Source of the DNA: Streptomyces noursei
GTDB taxonomy: Bacteria; Actinomycetota; Actinomycetes; Streptomycetales; Streptomycetaceae
Length of the DNA: 64,000 nucleotides
Assembly (NCBI RefSeq): GCF_001646665.1
Contig: NZ_LWBU01000158.1
Location: 232,426 to 296,425, forward strand
Direction: 5' to 3'
Shown here: piece by piece, positions 16,344 to 25,190 of the stretch
Numbering within the stretch: position 1 is the stretch's first letter
How the letters are laid out: each line of letters begins with the position of its first letter
Position numbers and translations under genes: made by a program
The notes under the pieces: generated by a model
Databases searched by the model: none
What the model saw: the letters and a program-made list of their open reading frames with translations, nothing else
Told to the model about the DNA's origin: nothing

Positions 16344-17246
16344 ATGACCGAGTGGGACGTCAAGAAGCTCCATGTCCTTCGCACCCTGCGCGACCGGGGG
16401 ACGGTGACCGCGACCGCGGAGGCGCTGCTGATGACCCCCTCCGCCGTGTCCCAGCAGCTGACCAACCTCTCCAAGCAGCTCGGGGTCAGGCTGCTGGAGG
16501 CGGACGGCCGGCGGGTGCGGCTCACGGACGCGGCGCACCTGGTGCTGCGGCACGCCGAGGCGGTGTTCGCGCAACTGGAGCGGGCGGACGCCGAGTTGAC
16601 GGGCTACCTGCGGGGCGACGCCGGGGAGGTGCGGGTGGGGGCGTTCTCCACCGCGGTCCCCGCGCTGGTCGTGCCGGCCGTGCTGCGGCTGCGCGCCGCG
16701 CACCCGGGCCTGGAGGTGCGGGTCCGGGAGGCCGAGGCCGCCGAGGCGTACGAACTGCTGTCGGCCGGGCAGGTGGACCTGGCGCTGTCACTGGCGGCGC
16801 ACGCCCCGACGGCCCGTGACCCGCGGTTCAGCCGCGTACCGCTGCTCGCCGACCCGCTGGACGTGGCCCTCCCGGCGGGTCACGCGCTGGCGGGGGCGCC
16901 CGGGCTGCGGCTGGCCGACCTGTCGGGGGAGCGGTGGATCTTCGGGGGCAGCGGGCCGTGGTCGGAGATCACCCGGGCGGCGTGCGAGGCGGCCGGGTTC
17001 GTGCCGGAGCAGGCGCACTCGGCCGCCGGGTGGACGGCCATCCTCGCGATGGTGGAGGCCGGGATGGGCATCGCGCTGGTGCCCCGCATGGCGGCGGCCG
17101 AGCGGGCGTCGGGGGTGGTGATGCGGGTCCTGGAGGCGGACCAGCCGCGCCGGCACGTCGTGGCTGCGGTGCGCCGGGGCGCGGAGACGGCCCCGGCGGT
17201 GGCCCGGCTGCTGGCGGCGCTGCGGGAGGCGGCGGCGCGGCGGTAG
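16344..17246 (+). CDS. LysR-family transcriptional regulator
   Basis: A 300-residue regulator. The N-terminal HTH is VTATAEALLMTPSAVSQQLT (about residues 23-42), followed by the linker helix and a type 2 periplasmic-binding-like effector domain (VRVGAFSTAVPALVVPAVLR onwards). I start it at the ATG at 16344; a TTG at 16335 would add three residues. The ATG lacks a ribosome binding site, and TAGGTT (16331-16336) ends 7 nt upstream while overlapping the stop codon of the preceding transporter gene, which suggests leaderless transcription from its own promoter. It may control the adjacent EamA gene, but LysR targets are normally divergent. Confidence 0.92.
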   Translation: MTEWDVKKLHVLRTLRDRGTVTATAEALLMTPSAVSQQLTNLSKQLGVRLLEADGRRVRLTDAAHLVLRHAEAVFAQLERADAELTGYLRGDAGEVRVGAFSTAVPALVVPAVLRLRAAHPGLEVRVREAEAAEAYELLSAGQVDLALSLAAHAPTARDPRFSRVPLLADPLDVALPAGHALAGAPGLRLADLSGERWIFGGSGPWSEITRAACEAAGFVPEQAHSAAGWTAILAMVEAGMGIALVPRMAAAERASGVVMRVLEADQPRRHVVAAVRRGAETAPAVARLLAALREAAARR

Positions 17247-17283
17247 GGGGTGGGCGGCGGCGCGGCGGTGGGCCGCCGGCCGG

Positions 17284-17910
17284 TCAGCGCGGCCGGGCGA
17301 GGCCCAGGAGCAGGTCGTCCGCGGCCGCCTTGATCTCGTCCACCGTCCGCCCGCCGTCACGGGTCAGATGGTGCGTCAGGCTCGGCACGAACGGGGCGAG
17401 CAGCATGTGCGCCAGCAGCGCGGCGTCGCCCTCGGGCCGGACGCGGGTGACGAGCACCGTCACGTGCGTGTGCATGGTCGCGTACGCCCCGCTGCTGTAG
17501 CGGGCGCTGGGCGCGGCCGTCTCGGCGGCGAGCATCAGGTCCAGCTGGTCGGTGACCCGGTCGGCGAGGGCGTGCAGGAAGGCGCGCAGCCGCTCCAGGG
17601 GCGGTGCGTCGGGGCCCAGGGGCGGCGGGCCGGTCATGAACGCCTCCTGGAACCGCTTCTCCCGCTCGTCGAGCAGCGCGAACAGCAGCTGGGCGACGTC
17701 CCCGAAGCGGCGGTAGACCGTTCCCACGCCGATGCCGGTCTCGTGGGCGACGGCGTTCATCGTCAGCGCGTCCGGGCCCTTCTCGGCGACGATCCGCGCG
17801 GCGGCCTCCAGGATCCTGCGCCGGTTGCCGGCGGCGTCGGCCCGCTCGGCCCGCCCGGTGCGAGGGCCGCGTCCCGGACGGTCCCCGTGCTGCGGCTGCG
17901 GCGCGTCCAT
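17284..17910 (-). CDS. TetR-family transcriptional repressor
   Basis: A 208-residue TetR regulator: N-terminal HTH (ILEAAARIVAEKGPDALTMN, then GIGVGTVYRRFGD, about residues 33-70) and an all-helical ligand-binding C-domain. The ATG at 17910 has no ribosome binding site; a TATGCT hexamer (17917-17922 in complement) ends 6 nt upstream, so leaderless expression is likely. A perfect 18-bp palindrome lies just upstream and would overlap the -35 region, pointing to autorepression. No divergent partner exists: the next gene upstream, cvnD, is on the same strand, so its other targets lie elsewhere. Confidence 0.93.
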   Translation of the reverse strand: MDAPQPQHGDRPGRGPRTGRAERADAAGNRRRILEAAARIVAEKGPDALTMNAVAHETGIGVGTVYRRFGDVAQLLFALLDEREKRFQEAFMTGPPPLGPDAPPLERLRAFLHALADRVTDQLDLMLAAETAAPSARYSSGAYATMHTHVTVLVTRVRPEGDAALLAHMLLAPFVPSLTHHLTRDGGRTVDEIKAAADDLLLGLARPR

Positions 17911-17916
17911 GTACCC

Positions 17917-17948
17917 AGCATAGACCCCGTAACGGATAGCTATCCGTT
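17917..17948 (-). promoter_or_regulatory. tetR promoter and 18-bp palindromic operator
   Basis: The perfect palindrome AACGGATAGCTATCCGTT occupies 17931-17948, and the -10 TATGCT lies at 17917-17922 in complement. The palindrome ends 8 bp from the -10, covering the -35 zone. The architecture is typical of TetR autoregulation. Confidence 0.85.
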
Positions 17949-18034
17949 TCCGTCCCGCATCCCGGTCCAGGCCCGCACCGGGGCGGCCGGCCGCCTCGCC
18001 GGCCGCGACAGCGACGTCTGCCCGTACGGCAAGG

Positions 18035-18655
18035 TCACGAGGCCTCCGGGGTCACGGCGAGGGAGTGCAGGTAGCGCATCAGCGTCATCAGGACGTCGCG
18101 GCTGGAGTCGCGCCGACGGGCGTCGCACACGACGATCGGCACGGAGCCGGGCAGGTCGAGGGCGGCCCGCAGCTCCTCCAGGGGGTGCTCGGGCGCCCCG
18201 GGGAAGGAGTTGACGGCGACGACGAACGGCACGCCGCGCTCCTCCAGCCTGCCGATCACGTCGAAGCTGACCTCCAGCCGGCGGGTGTCCACCAGGACCA
18301 CCGCGCCGAGCGCGCCCTCGAACAGCCCGCGCCACAGGAACCAGAAGCGCTCCTGGCCGGGTGTGCCGAAGAGGTACAGCACCAGTTCCTCGTTGATGCT
18401 GATCCGGCCGAAGTCCATGGCCACGGTGGTGGAGCTCTTGCGCTCCACGCCCGCCGTGTCGTCGATGCCGACCCCGGCCTGGGTCATCGTCTCCTCGGTG
18501 GTCAGCGGCCGGATCTCGCTCACCGAGCCGACGAGGGTGGTCTTGCCCACCCCGAAGCCGCCGACGATCACCACCTTGACCGCGGCGGTGGTCGTCTCCG
18601 GCAGGGCGTCCGCCAGGGACGGCCCGGAGGGTGGCTCAGAGCTTCTGAAGTCCAT
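18035..18655 (-). CDS. cvnD: Conservon GTP-binding protein CvnD
   Basis: Small GTPase-like component of a Streptomyces conservon, a membrane-associated signalling complex likened to eukaryotic G-protein systems. The 206-residue protein has a P-loop VIVGGFGVGKTTLVGSV (about residues 29-45), a switch/G3-like LFGTPGQERFWFLW, and a VAVNSF stretch replacing the usual NKXD. It overlaps the end of the DUF742 gene by 20 bp, so translation is coupled. The neighbours upstream supply the kinase-like sensor, roadblock and DUF742 partners, completing the A-B-C-D order. Confidence 0.95.
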   Translation of the reverse strand: MDFRSSEPPSGPSLADALPETTTAAVKVVIVGGFGVGKTTLVGSVSEIRPLTTEETMTQAGVGIDDTAGVERKSSTTVAMDFGRISINEELVLYLFGTPGQERFWFLWRGLFEGALGAVVLVDTRRLEVSFDVIGRLEERGVPFVVAVNSFPGAPEHPLEELRAALDLPGSVPIVVCDARRRDSSRDVLMTLMRYLHSLAVTPEAS

Positions 18656-19013
18656 CGATCACTGCCTCAATCAGTGCCAGGTCGGGGAGTTGGGCGCGGG
18701 CGACGGGCGCGCGTGCCAGCACGTCCCCGCCGGCGAGCAGGTCGCCCACCAGGACGGTCACCACGCTCACCGGCAGGGAGAGGTACGCGGAGATCTCGGC
18801 CACCGACAGCGGAGCCCGGCACATCCGCATGATCGCCGCGTGTTCGGGCTGCATACCGGCCCGGGGCGCCGACCTGGCCACGATCAGTGTGACCAGGTCC
18901 AGTTCGCCGGACGCTAATGAACCGCTGCGCCCACCGGTGATCACGTAGAGCCGCTCGGGACTGCCGTCCTCCCAGTCGTGGCCCGCACCGCTCCGGTGGC
19001 CCGGGTCGCTCAC
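18636..19013 (-). CDS. cvnC: Conservon DUF742 protein CvnC
   Basis: A 125-residue DUF742 protein, the third component of the conservon. It contains the family core RLYVITGGRSGS (about residues 21-32), DLVTLIVARSAP and AEISAYLSLPVSVVTVLVGDL, which resembles a winged-helix fold. The GTG start overlaps the stop of the roadblock gene as GTGA, and its end overlaps cvnD. Its biochemical role is not established; in characterised conservons the A-D proteins interact with each other. Confidence 0.95.
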   Translation of the reverse strand: MSDPGHRSGAGHDWEDGSPERLYVITGGRSGSLASGELDLVTLIVARSAPRAGMQPEHAAIMRMCRAPLSVAEISAYLSLPVSVVTVLVGDLLAGGDVLARAPVARAQLPDLALIEAVIDGLQKL

Positions 19014-19417
19014 GCGGGCTGCCCGTCGCGGCGGGGCGGGCTGCTGAGATGCTCTCCGATCCGTGCCACCAGGTCGCGCATCCGCTGGCCCATCAGGCCC
19101 GCGTCGACGCCCTCGCCGGCCAGGACGGCGAGGTAGGCCCCCGCGCCGGCCGCCATCAGGTAGAAGAAACCGCCGTCCATCTCGATCACGACGAGCCGCA
19201 TCCGGCCCTCGCTGTGCGGGAGTTCGGCGGCGACCGCGCCGGCGAGGCTCTGGAGGCCGGCGCAGGCGGCGGCCAGCCGGTCGGCGGTGTCGGTCTCGGT
19301 GCCGTACTGGGCCATGCGCAGGCCGTCGGCGGAGAGCACGATGACGTGGCGGGTCTGCGGAACGCTCTCGGCCAGGTCCTTGAGCATCCAGTCCATGTCG
19401 GGCCGCTGCTGACTCAT
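19010..19417 (-). CDS. cvnB: Conservon roadblock/LC7 protein CvnB
   Basis: A 135-residue roadblock/LC7-domain protein, presumed regulator of the nucleotide state of the CvnD GTPase. Family features include DMDWMLKDLAESVPQTRHVI, VLSADGLRMAQYG, and the long helix DRLAAACAGLQSLAGAVAAE. The ATG at 19417 is fused to the stop of the sensor gene as ATGA and starts MSQQRPDMDW; a longer reading to 20932 merely re-reads the sensor gene. It ends in a GTGA overlap with cvnC. Confidence 0.95.
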   Translation of the reverse strand: MSQQRPDMDWMLKDLAESVPQTRHVIVLSADGLRMAQYGTETDTADRLAAACAGLQSLAGAVAAELPHSEGRMRLVVIEMDGGFFYLMAAGAGAYLAVLAGEGVDAGLMGQRMRDLVARIGEHLSSPPRRDGQPA

Positions 19418-20985
19418 GGCTGTTCCCCCTTGCTCGCCGAGGCCGGCGAGGCGTCGCTGTTCTGGTCTGCGCCGGTCTGGCGTTCCCCGGACAGGCCGCT
19501 CTGGAAGGCGGCCAGCCACATGCCGGGCTGCACCTGGGGTGCCTGCTCCGGCCCGGTGGGTGCCGTCGTGGTCGCGGTCCGGGTGGTCGTGGTGGTGCCC
19601 GTGGTCTCCGGGGCCCCGTCGGAGGCGGCGGGGGCCGCCGGTGCCGTCACACGGGTCTTGCGGCGCCGCTGCGGCAGGCCGCTGGGCGTCCGCTCGGTCA
19701 CGACGGGCGCGTCGGTGCCGGACGGACCGGTGACCGTGCGGGAGGGGCCGGCGGGCGTGGCGGCGGCGGACCCGGCGGACGGCGCGAGGGCTCCGCGGGG
19801 CCCGGAGGAGGTGCCGATGCCGTGGGCGATGCCCGTCGCGGCGGAGGTGGTGGTGATCAGTTCCTGCGGGACGACGAGGACGGCGCGGACACCGCCGTAC
19901 GCCGACGAGCGCAGCGACACCTGGAAGTCGTACGCCTGCGACAGCCGGCCCACCACGGCGAGGCCCAGGCGCGGCGTCTCGCCCAGGTCGTTGAGGTCGA
20001 TGCCCTGCTGTGCCTGGCGGAGCATGCGCTCGGCCCGGTCGCGGGCCTCCTCGCTCATGCTCACGCCGCCGTCCTCGATCTCGATGGCGATGCCGGCGTT
20101 CACGTCCACCGCGGTGAGGTGGACCCGGGTCTGCGGCGGGGAGTAGCGGGTGGCGTTGTCGAGCAGCTCGGCCAGCGCGTGGATGAGGGGCTCGACGGCG
20201 GGGCCGACGACGGCGACCTCGGAGACCGAGTGCAGCTCCACGCGCTGGTAGTCGATGATCCGGGACATCGCGCCGCGCAGCACGCTGTAGAGCGGCACGG
20301 CCCTGTTCCACTGGCGGCCCGGCCGCGCACCGCCGAGCACGGCGATGGAGTCGGCGAGCCGGCCGATGAGCGCGGTGCCGTGGTCGAGCCGCAGCAGGTC
20401 GCCGAAGACGCTGGGGCTCTGGCCGTGCCGGTCCTCCATCTCGCGCAGCTCCTGCGCCTGCTGGTGCACGATGGCCTGGACGCGGCGGGCGATGTTCACG
20501 AAGGCCCGCTGCGCGGACTCGCGCAGGTCCTCCTCGGCGACCACGGCGTCCAGCACGGAGCGCAGGACCGCCAGGTGGGCCGCCCGGAACTCCGGGGTGA
20601 GGCCGGGCCCGTAGGCGTCGGGCGCCTCCAGCGAGGCGAGGACGTCCTCGGGGAACTCGCCCTCGCGCAGCCGCCGCACCACGTCCGGCAGGAGCGTGTC
20701 GGCGAGCCGTACCGTCTCGGCCTCCTGGCGGGCGAGGGCCGACCGCTGCTCGGCCGTCGTGGCCCGCAGGTGCGCCAGCTCCCGGCCGCGCCTGGCCGCC
20801 GTACCGCAGGCGAGCGCGACCGCGGCGAACGCGGCGGCCCCGAGCCAGGCGACCGGGGTGCGGGCCGGTGCGGAGACCAGGGCCACGGCGACGGCGGTGC
20901 CCGCTGCGATCACGATGGCGGGCAACGCCCATATGACGGGTGAGGCGGGCCCTGGACTACCGGGCGACGATCCCTCTCGAACCAT
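19414..20985 (-). CDS. cvnA: Conservon sensor histidine-kinase-like protein CvnA
   Basis: Membrane sensor of the conservon, 523 residues. Two transmembrane helices near the N-terminus (ALPAIVIAAGTAVAVALV and WLGAAAFAAVALACG) enclose only a short external loop. A helical region and a HATPase_c domain follow, with N-box HALAELLDNATRYSPP, the degenerate G1-box EIEDGGVSM, and RLGLAVVGRLSQAY. The C-terminal 120 residues are Thr/Ala/Pro-rich and probably disordered. I chose the ATG at 20985 because GAGGG lies 5 nt upstream; a TTG at 20997 would add four residues. It is the first gene of the cluster, with about 300 bp of non-coding sequence upstream. Confidence 0.93.
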   Translation of the reverse strand: MVREGSSPGSPGPASPVIWALPAIVIAAGTAVAVALVSAPARTPVAWLGAAAFAAVALACGTAARRGRELAHLRATTAEQRSALARQEAETVRLADTLLPDVVRRLREGEFPEDVLASLEAPDAYGPGLTPEFRAAHLAVLRSVLDAVVAEEDLRESAQRAFVNIARRVQAIVHQQAQELREMEDRHGQSPSVFGDLLRLDHGTALIGRLADSIAVLGGARPGRQWNRAVPLYSVLRGAMSRIIDYQRVELHSVSEVAVVGPAVEPLIHALAELLDNATRYSPPQTRVHLTAVDVNAGIAIEIEDGGVSMSEEARDRAERMLRQAQQGIDLNDLGETPRLGLAVVGRLSQAYDFQVSLRSSAYGGVRAVLVVPQELITTTSAATGIAHGIGTSSGPRGALAPSAGSAAATPAGPSRTVTGPSGTDAPVVTERTPSGLPQRRRKTRVTAPAAPAASDGAPETTGTTTTTRTATTTAPTGPEQAPQVQPGMWLAAFQSGLSGERQTGADQNSDASPASASKGEQP

Positions 20986-21169
20986 CAGAACCCTCAAACG
21001 ATCGAAAGCGAAAGATCAAAGGACACAACGGCCCGGAAGCTTATCGGTTGTTGAGCACGCCTCTTGACAGTGGGTCAGCATGCGGACCGCCGCCGCCCCC
21101 TCCCCCCAAGGCCGCCACCGGGCCGTCCACCGGACCGCCGCCGCGCCGTCCCCCGACCGCACCCGGCCG

Positions 21170-21233
21170 CCCCGGCATGAAGACGCCCCGGCATGAAGAC
21201 GCCCCGGCACGAAGACGCCCCGGCACGAAGACG
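21170..21233. repeat. Four 16-bp tandem repeats
   Basis: Four head-to-tail copies of CCCCGGCAYGAAGACG at 21170, 21186, 21202 and 21218. The first two have CAT and the last two have CAC. A fifth partial CCCCGG starts the adjacent hairpin at 21234. The array lies between the pepN terminator and the cvnA promoter region. Confidence 0.92.
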
Positions 21234-21263
21234 CCCCGGACCCGGGCGACCGGGTCCGGGGCG
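21232..21263 (-). terminator. GNRA-capped hairpin terminator of pepN
   Basis: A perfect 14-bp stem (21232-21245 with 21250-21263) closed by the tetraloop GCGA on the plus strand. It starts 20 bp beyond the pepN stop. The left arm shares its CCCCGG word with the adjacent tandem repeats. Confidence 0.85.
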
Positions 21264-21282
21264 CGTCACCCCGATGTCTCGC

Positions 21283-23847
21283 CTACGCGTCGGCGGCCTG
21301 GGCCTTCAGCGCGCGCTCCACCCCGGAGCGCGACTCCGACACCAGGCGCCGCAGCGCCGCGTTCGGCCCGGCGCTCGCGAGCCAGGCGTCCGTCGCCTCC
21401 AGGGTCTCCTGCGACACCTGGAGCGCCGGGTAGAGCCCGACCGCGATCTGCTGGGCCATCTCGTGCGAGCGGGACTCCCAGACGTCCTTGACCACCGCGA
21501 AGAACCGCTCGGTGTACGGGGCCAGCAGCTCGCGCTGGTCGGTCTGCACGAAGCCGCCGATCACCGCCTCCTGCACGGCGTTCGGCAGCTTGTCGGAGTC
21601 CACCACCGACGCCCACGCCTCGGCCTTGGCCTCCTCGGTCGGCCGGGCCGCCCGCGCGGTCGCCGCGTGCCGCTCACCGGCCGCCGTCCGGTCCCGCTCG
21701 TACTCGGCGGCGATCTCCGCCTCGTCGTACACGCCCGTGGCCGCCAGCCGCTCCACGAACGCCCAGCGCAGCTCGGTGTCGACGACCAGCCCGTCGATCG
21801 TCTCCGTGCCCTCCAGCAGGCCCGACAGCAGGTCCAGCTGCTGCGGCGTACGGGCGGTCGCCGCGAACGCCCGCGCCCACGCCAGCTGGTGGTCGCTGCC
21901 CGGCTCCGCGGTGCGCAGGTGGGCGAGGGTGGCCTCGGTCCAGCGCCCCAGCGCCGCCTCGCGCCGGTCGGGTGCCGCGTACAGGTCCAGGGCGAGCTTC
22001 ACCTGGCGGTGCAGCGACTGCACCACGCCGATGTCGGACTCCTTGGCGATGCCGGAGAGCACCAGCTCCAGGTACGCGTGGGTGGCCAGTTCGCCGTCCC
22101 GCGTCATGTCCCAGGCCGACGCCCAGCACAGGGCGCGCGGCAGCGACTCGGTGAAGTCACCCAGGTGCCTGGTGACGTTCTCCAGCGACACCTCGTCCAG
22201 GCGGACCTTGGCGTACGACAGGTCGTCGTCGTTGAGGAGCACCACGGCCGGGCGCCGCCGGCCCACCAGCTGGGCCACCTCGGTCCGCCCGGTCGCCGTG
22301 ACGTCCAGCTCCAGCCGGTCGGTGCGGACCAGCTTGCCGTCCTGAAGGTCGTACAGGCCGATCGCGATCCGGTGCGGGCGCAGCACGGGCTCGCCCTTGG
22401 CGCCGGCCGGCAGCGCGGGGGCCTCCTGCCGGACCGCGAAGGAGGTGATCACCCCGTCGCCGTCGACCTCGATCTCCGGGCGGAGGATGTTGATGCCGGC
22501 CGTTTCCAGCCATGCCTTCGACCAGGTCCGCAGGTCCCGCCCGGAGGTCTCCTCCAGCGCGCCCAGCAGGTCCGACAGGCGGGTGTTGCCGAACGCGTGC
22601 TGCTTGAAGTAGGCCTGCACGCCCCGGAAGAAGGCGTCCTCGCCGACGTACGCCACCAGCTGCTTGAGGACGGAGGCGCCCTTGGCGTAGGTGATGCCGT
22701 CGAAGTTGACCAGGACGTCGTCCAGGTCGTTGATCTCGGCCATGATCGGGTGCGTGGACGGCAGCTGGTCCTGCCGGTACGCCCAGGTCTTCATCGAGTT
22801 GGCGAACGTCGTCCACGAGTGAGGCCAGCGCGAGCCGGGCGCCGCGGCCTGGCAGGCGATCGAGGTGTACGTGGCGAACGACTCGTTCAGCCACAGGTCG
22901 TTCCACCACTCCATGGTGACCAGGTCGCCGAACCACATGTGCGCCAGCTCGTGCAGGATCGTCTCGGCGCGCACCTCGTACGCCGCGTCCGTCACCTTGG
23001 AGCGGAAGACGTACTGGTCGCGGATGGTGACCGCGCCCGCGTTCTCCATGGCGCCCGCGTTGAACTCGGGCACGAAGAGCTGGTCGTACTTGGCGAAGGG
23101 GTACGCGTAGTCGAACTTCTCCTGGAACCAGTCGAAGCCCTGCCGCGTCACCTCGAAGATCGCGTCCGCGTCCAGGTACTCGGCCAGCGACGGGCGGCAG
23201 TAGATGCCCAGCGGCACGACCTGCCCGTCCGGGCCCTCGTACGTGCTGTGCACCGCGTGGTACGGGCCCACGATCAGGGCGGTGATGTACGTCGAGATGC
23301 GCGGCGTCGGCTCGAAGGCCCAGACGTCGCCCTCGGGCTCCGGGGTCGGGCTGTTGGAGATGACCGTCCAGCCGGACGGCGCCTTCACGGTGAACCGGAA
23401 CGTGGCCTTCAGGTCCGGCTGCTCGAAGCTCGCGAACACCCGCCGCGCGTCCGGCACCTCGAACTGGGTGTAGAGGTACGCCTGGTCGTCGACCGGGTCG
23501 ACGAACTTGTGCAGGCCCTCGCCGGTGTTGGTGTACGCGCAGTCGGCGACGACCGTCAGCTCGTTGCGGCCCTGCTTCAGGTGCTTCAGCGTGATCCGCG
23601 AGTCCCGGAAGACGGCCGCCACGTCGAGGTCGTGCCCGTTCAGCGTGACCTTGTGGACGGCGGGGGCCACCAGGTCGATGAAGGTCCCGGCCCCCTCTTC
23701 GGCGGAGTCGAAGCGCACGGTGGTCACGGACCGGTAGGTCGCGTCCTCCTGCGCGCCACGGAGATCGAGGTCGATCTCGTACGAGTCCACGCTCAGCAGC
23801 TCCGCCCGCCGCTGGGCCTCTTCACGGGTCAGGTTCGTGCCAGGCAC
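21283..23847 (-). CDS. pepN: Aminopeptidase N (M1 family), first paralogue
   Basis: Cytoplasmic zinc metallo-aminopeptidase that removes N-terminal residues from peptides, 854 residues. The M1 signatures are clear: exopeptidase motif GAMENAG, zinc site HELAHMWFGDLVTMEWWNDL with Glu ligand in LNESFATY, and a C-terminal ERAP1-like helical domain. The GTG at 23847 (MPGTNLTREEAQRRAELL) has GAGGAG 8 nt upstream; a longer start at 23883 is less likely. The minus-strand neighbour upstream is asd, separated by a terminator hairpin. A second PepN of nearly the same length lies at 32473-35022. Confidence 0.96.
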   Translation of the reverse strand: MPGTNLTREEAQRRAELLSVDSYEIDLDLRGAQEDATYRSVTTVRFDSAEEGAGTFIDLVAPAVHKVTLNGHDLDVAAVFRDSRITLKHLKQGRNELTVVADCAYTNTGEGLHKFVDPVDDQAYLYTQFEVPDARRVFASFEQPDLKATFRFTVKAPSGWTVISNSPTPEPEGDVWAFEPTPRISTYITALIVGPYHAVHSTYEGPDGQVVPLGIYCRPSLAEYLDADAIFEVTRQGFDWFQEKFDYAYPFAKYDQLFVPEFNAGAMENAGAVTIRDQYVFRSKVTDAAYEVRAETILHELAHMWFGDLVTMEWWNDLWLNESFATYTSIACQAAAPGSRWPHSWTTFANSMKTWAYRQDQLPSTHPIMAEINDLDDVLVNFDGITYAKGASVLKQLVAYVGEDAFFRGVQAYFKQHAFGNTRLSDLLGALEETSGRDLRTWSKAWLETAGINILRPEIEVDGDGVITSFAVRQEAPALPAGAKGEPVLRPHRIAIGLYDLQDGKLVRTDRLELDVTATGRTEVAQLVGRRRPAVVLLNDDDLSYAKVRLDEVSLENVTRHLGDFTESLPRALCWASAWDMTRDGELATHAYLELVLSGIAKESDIGVVQSLHRQVKLALDLYAAPDRREAALGRWTEATLAHLRTAEPGSDHQLAWARAFAATARTPQQLDLLSGLLEGTETIDGLVVDTELRWAFVERLAATGVYDEAEIAAEYERDRTAAGERHAATARAARPTEEAKAEAWASVVDSDKLPNAVQEAVIGGFVQTDQRELLAPYTERFFAVVKDVWESRSHEMAQQIAVGLYPALQVSQETLEATDAWLASAGPNAALRRLVSESRSGVERALKAQAADA

Positions 23848-23943
23848 CCGGTCATCTCCTCGTTGTGTGACGTTTCCGGTCATCCTTCCACGGCGGGTGC
23901 GGAAGGCGACGACCGATTACCGTCCGGCGCGGCCGGGCACGGC

Positions 23944-23976
23944 GGAGGGCGGCCACCGTCGCGGTGACCGCCCTCC
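23944..23976 (-). terminator. Hairpin terminator after asd
   Basis: A 15-bp stem (23944-23958 with 23962-23976) with one C/A mismatch and a 3-nt loop. It lies 17 bp beyond the asd stop and ahead of the pepN promoter region. Confidence 0.75.
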
Positions 23977-23993
23977 TCGCGTACCTACCGGCG

Positions 23994-25097
<1,104 letters not shown>

Positions 25098-25140
25098 TCA
25101 TTGTCCGGGACGTGAGAAGCAGCACGCGAGGCGACGGAAA

Positions 25141-25169
25141 GGGCGGGCGCCCGGTCCGGACGCCCGCCC
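25141..25169 (-). terminator. Hairpin terminator after the subtilase gene
   Basis: A perfect 9-bp stem (GGGCGGGCG at 25141 with CGCCCGCCC at 25161) around an 11-nt loop, beginning 22 bp past the protease stop codon. Confidence 0.7.
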
Positions 25170-25190
25170 TCACTCACCGTGCGTACGGTG

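Noticed and set aside
21170..21233. A CRISPR array
   Set aside because: The 16-bp units are contiguous with no spacers and no cas genes.
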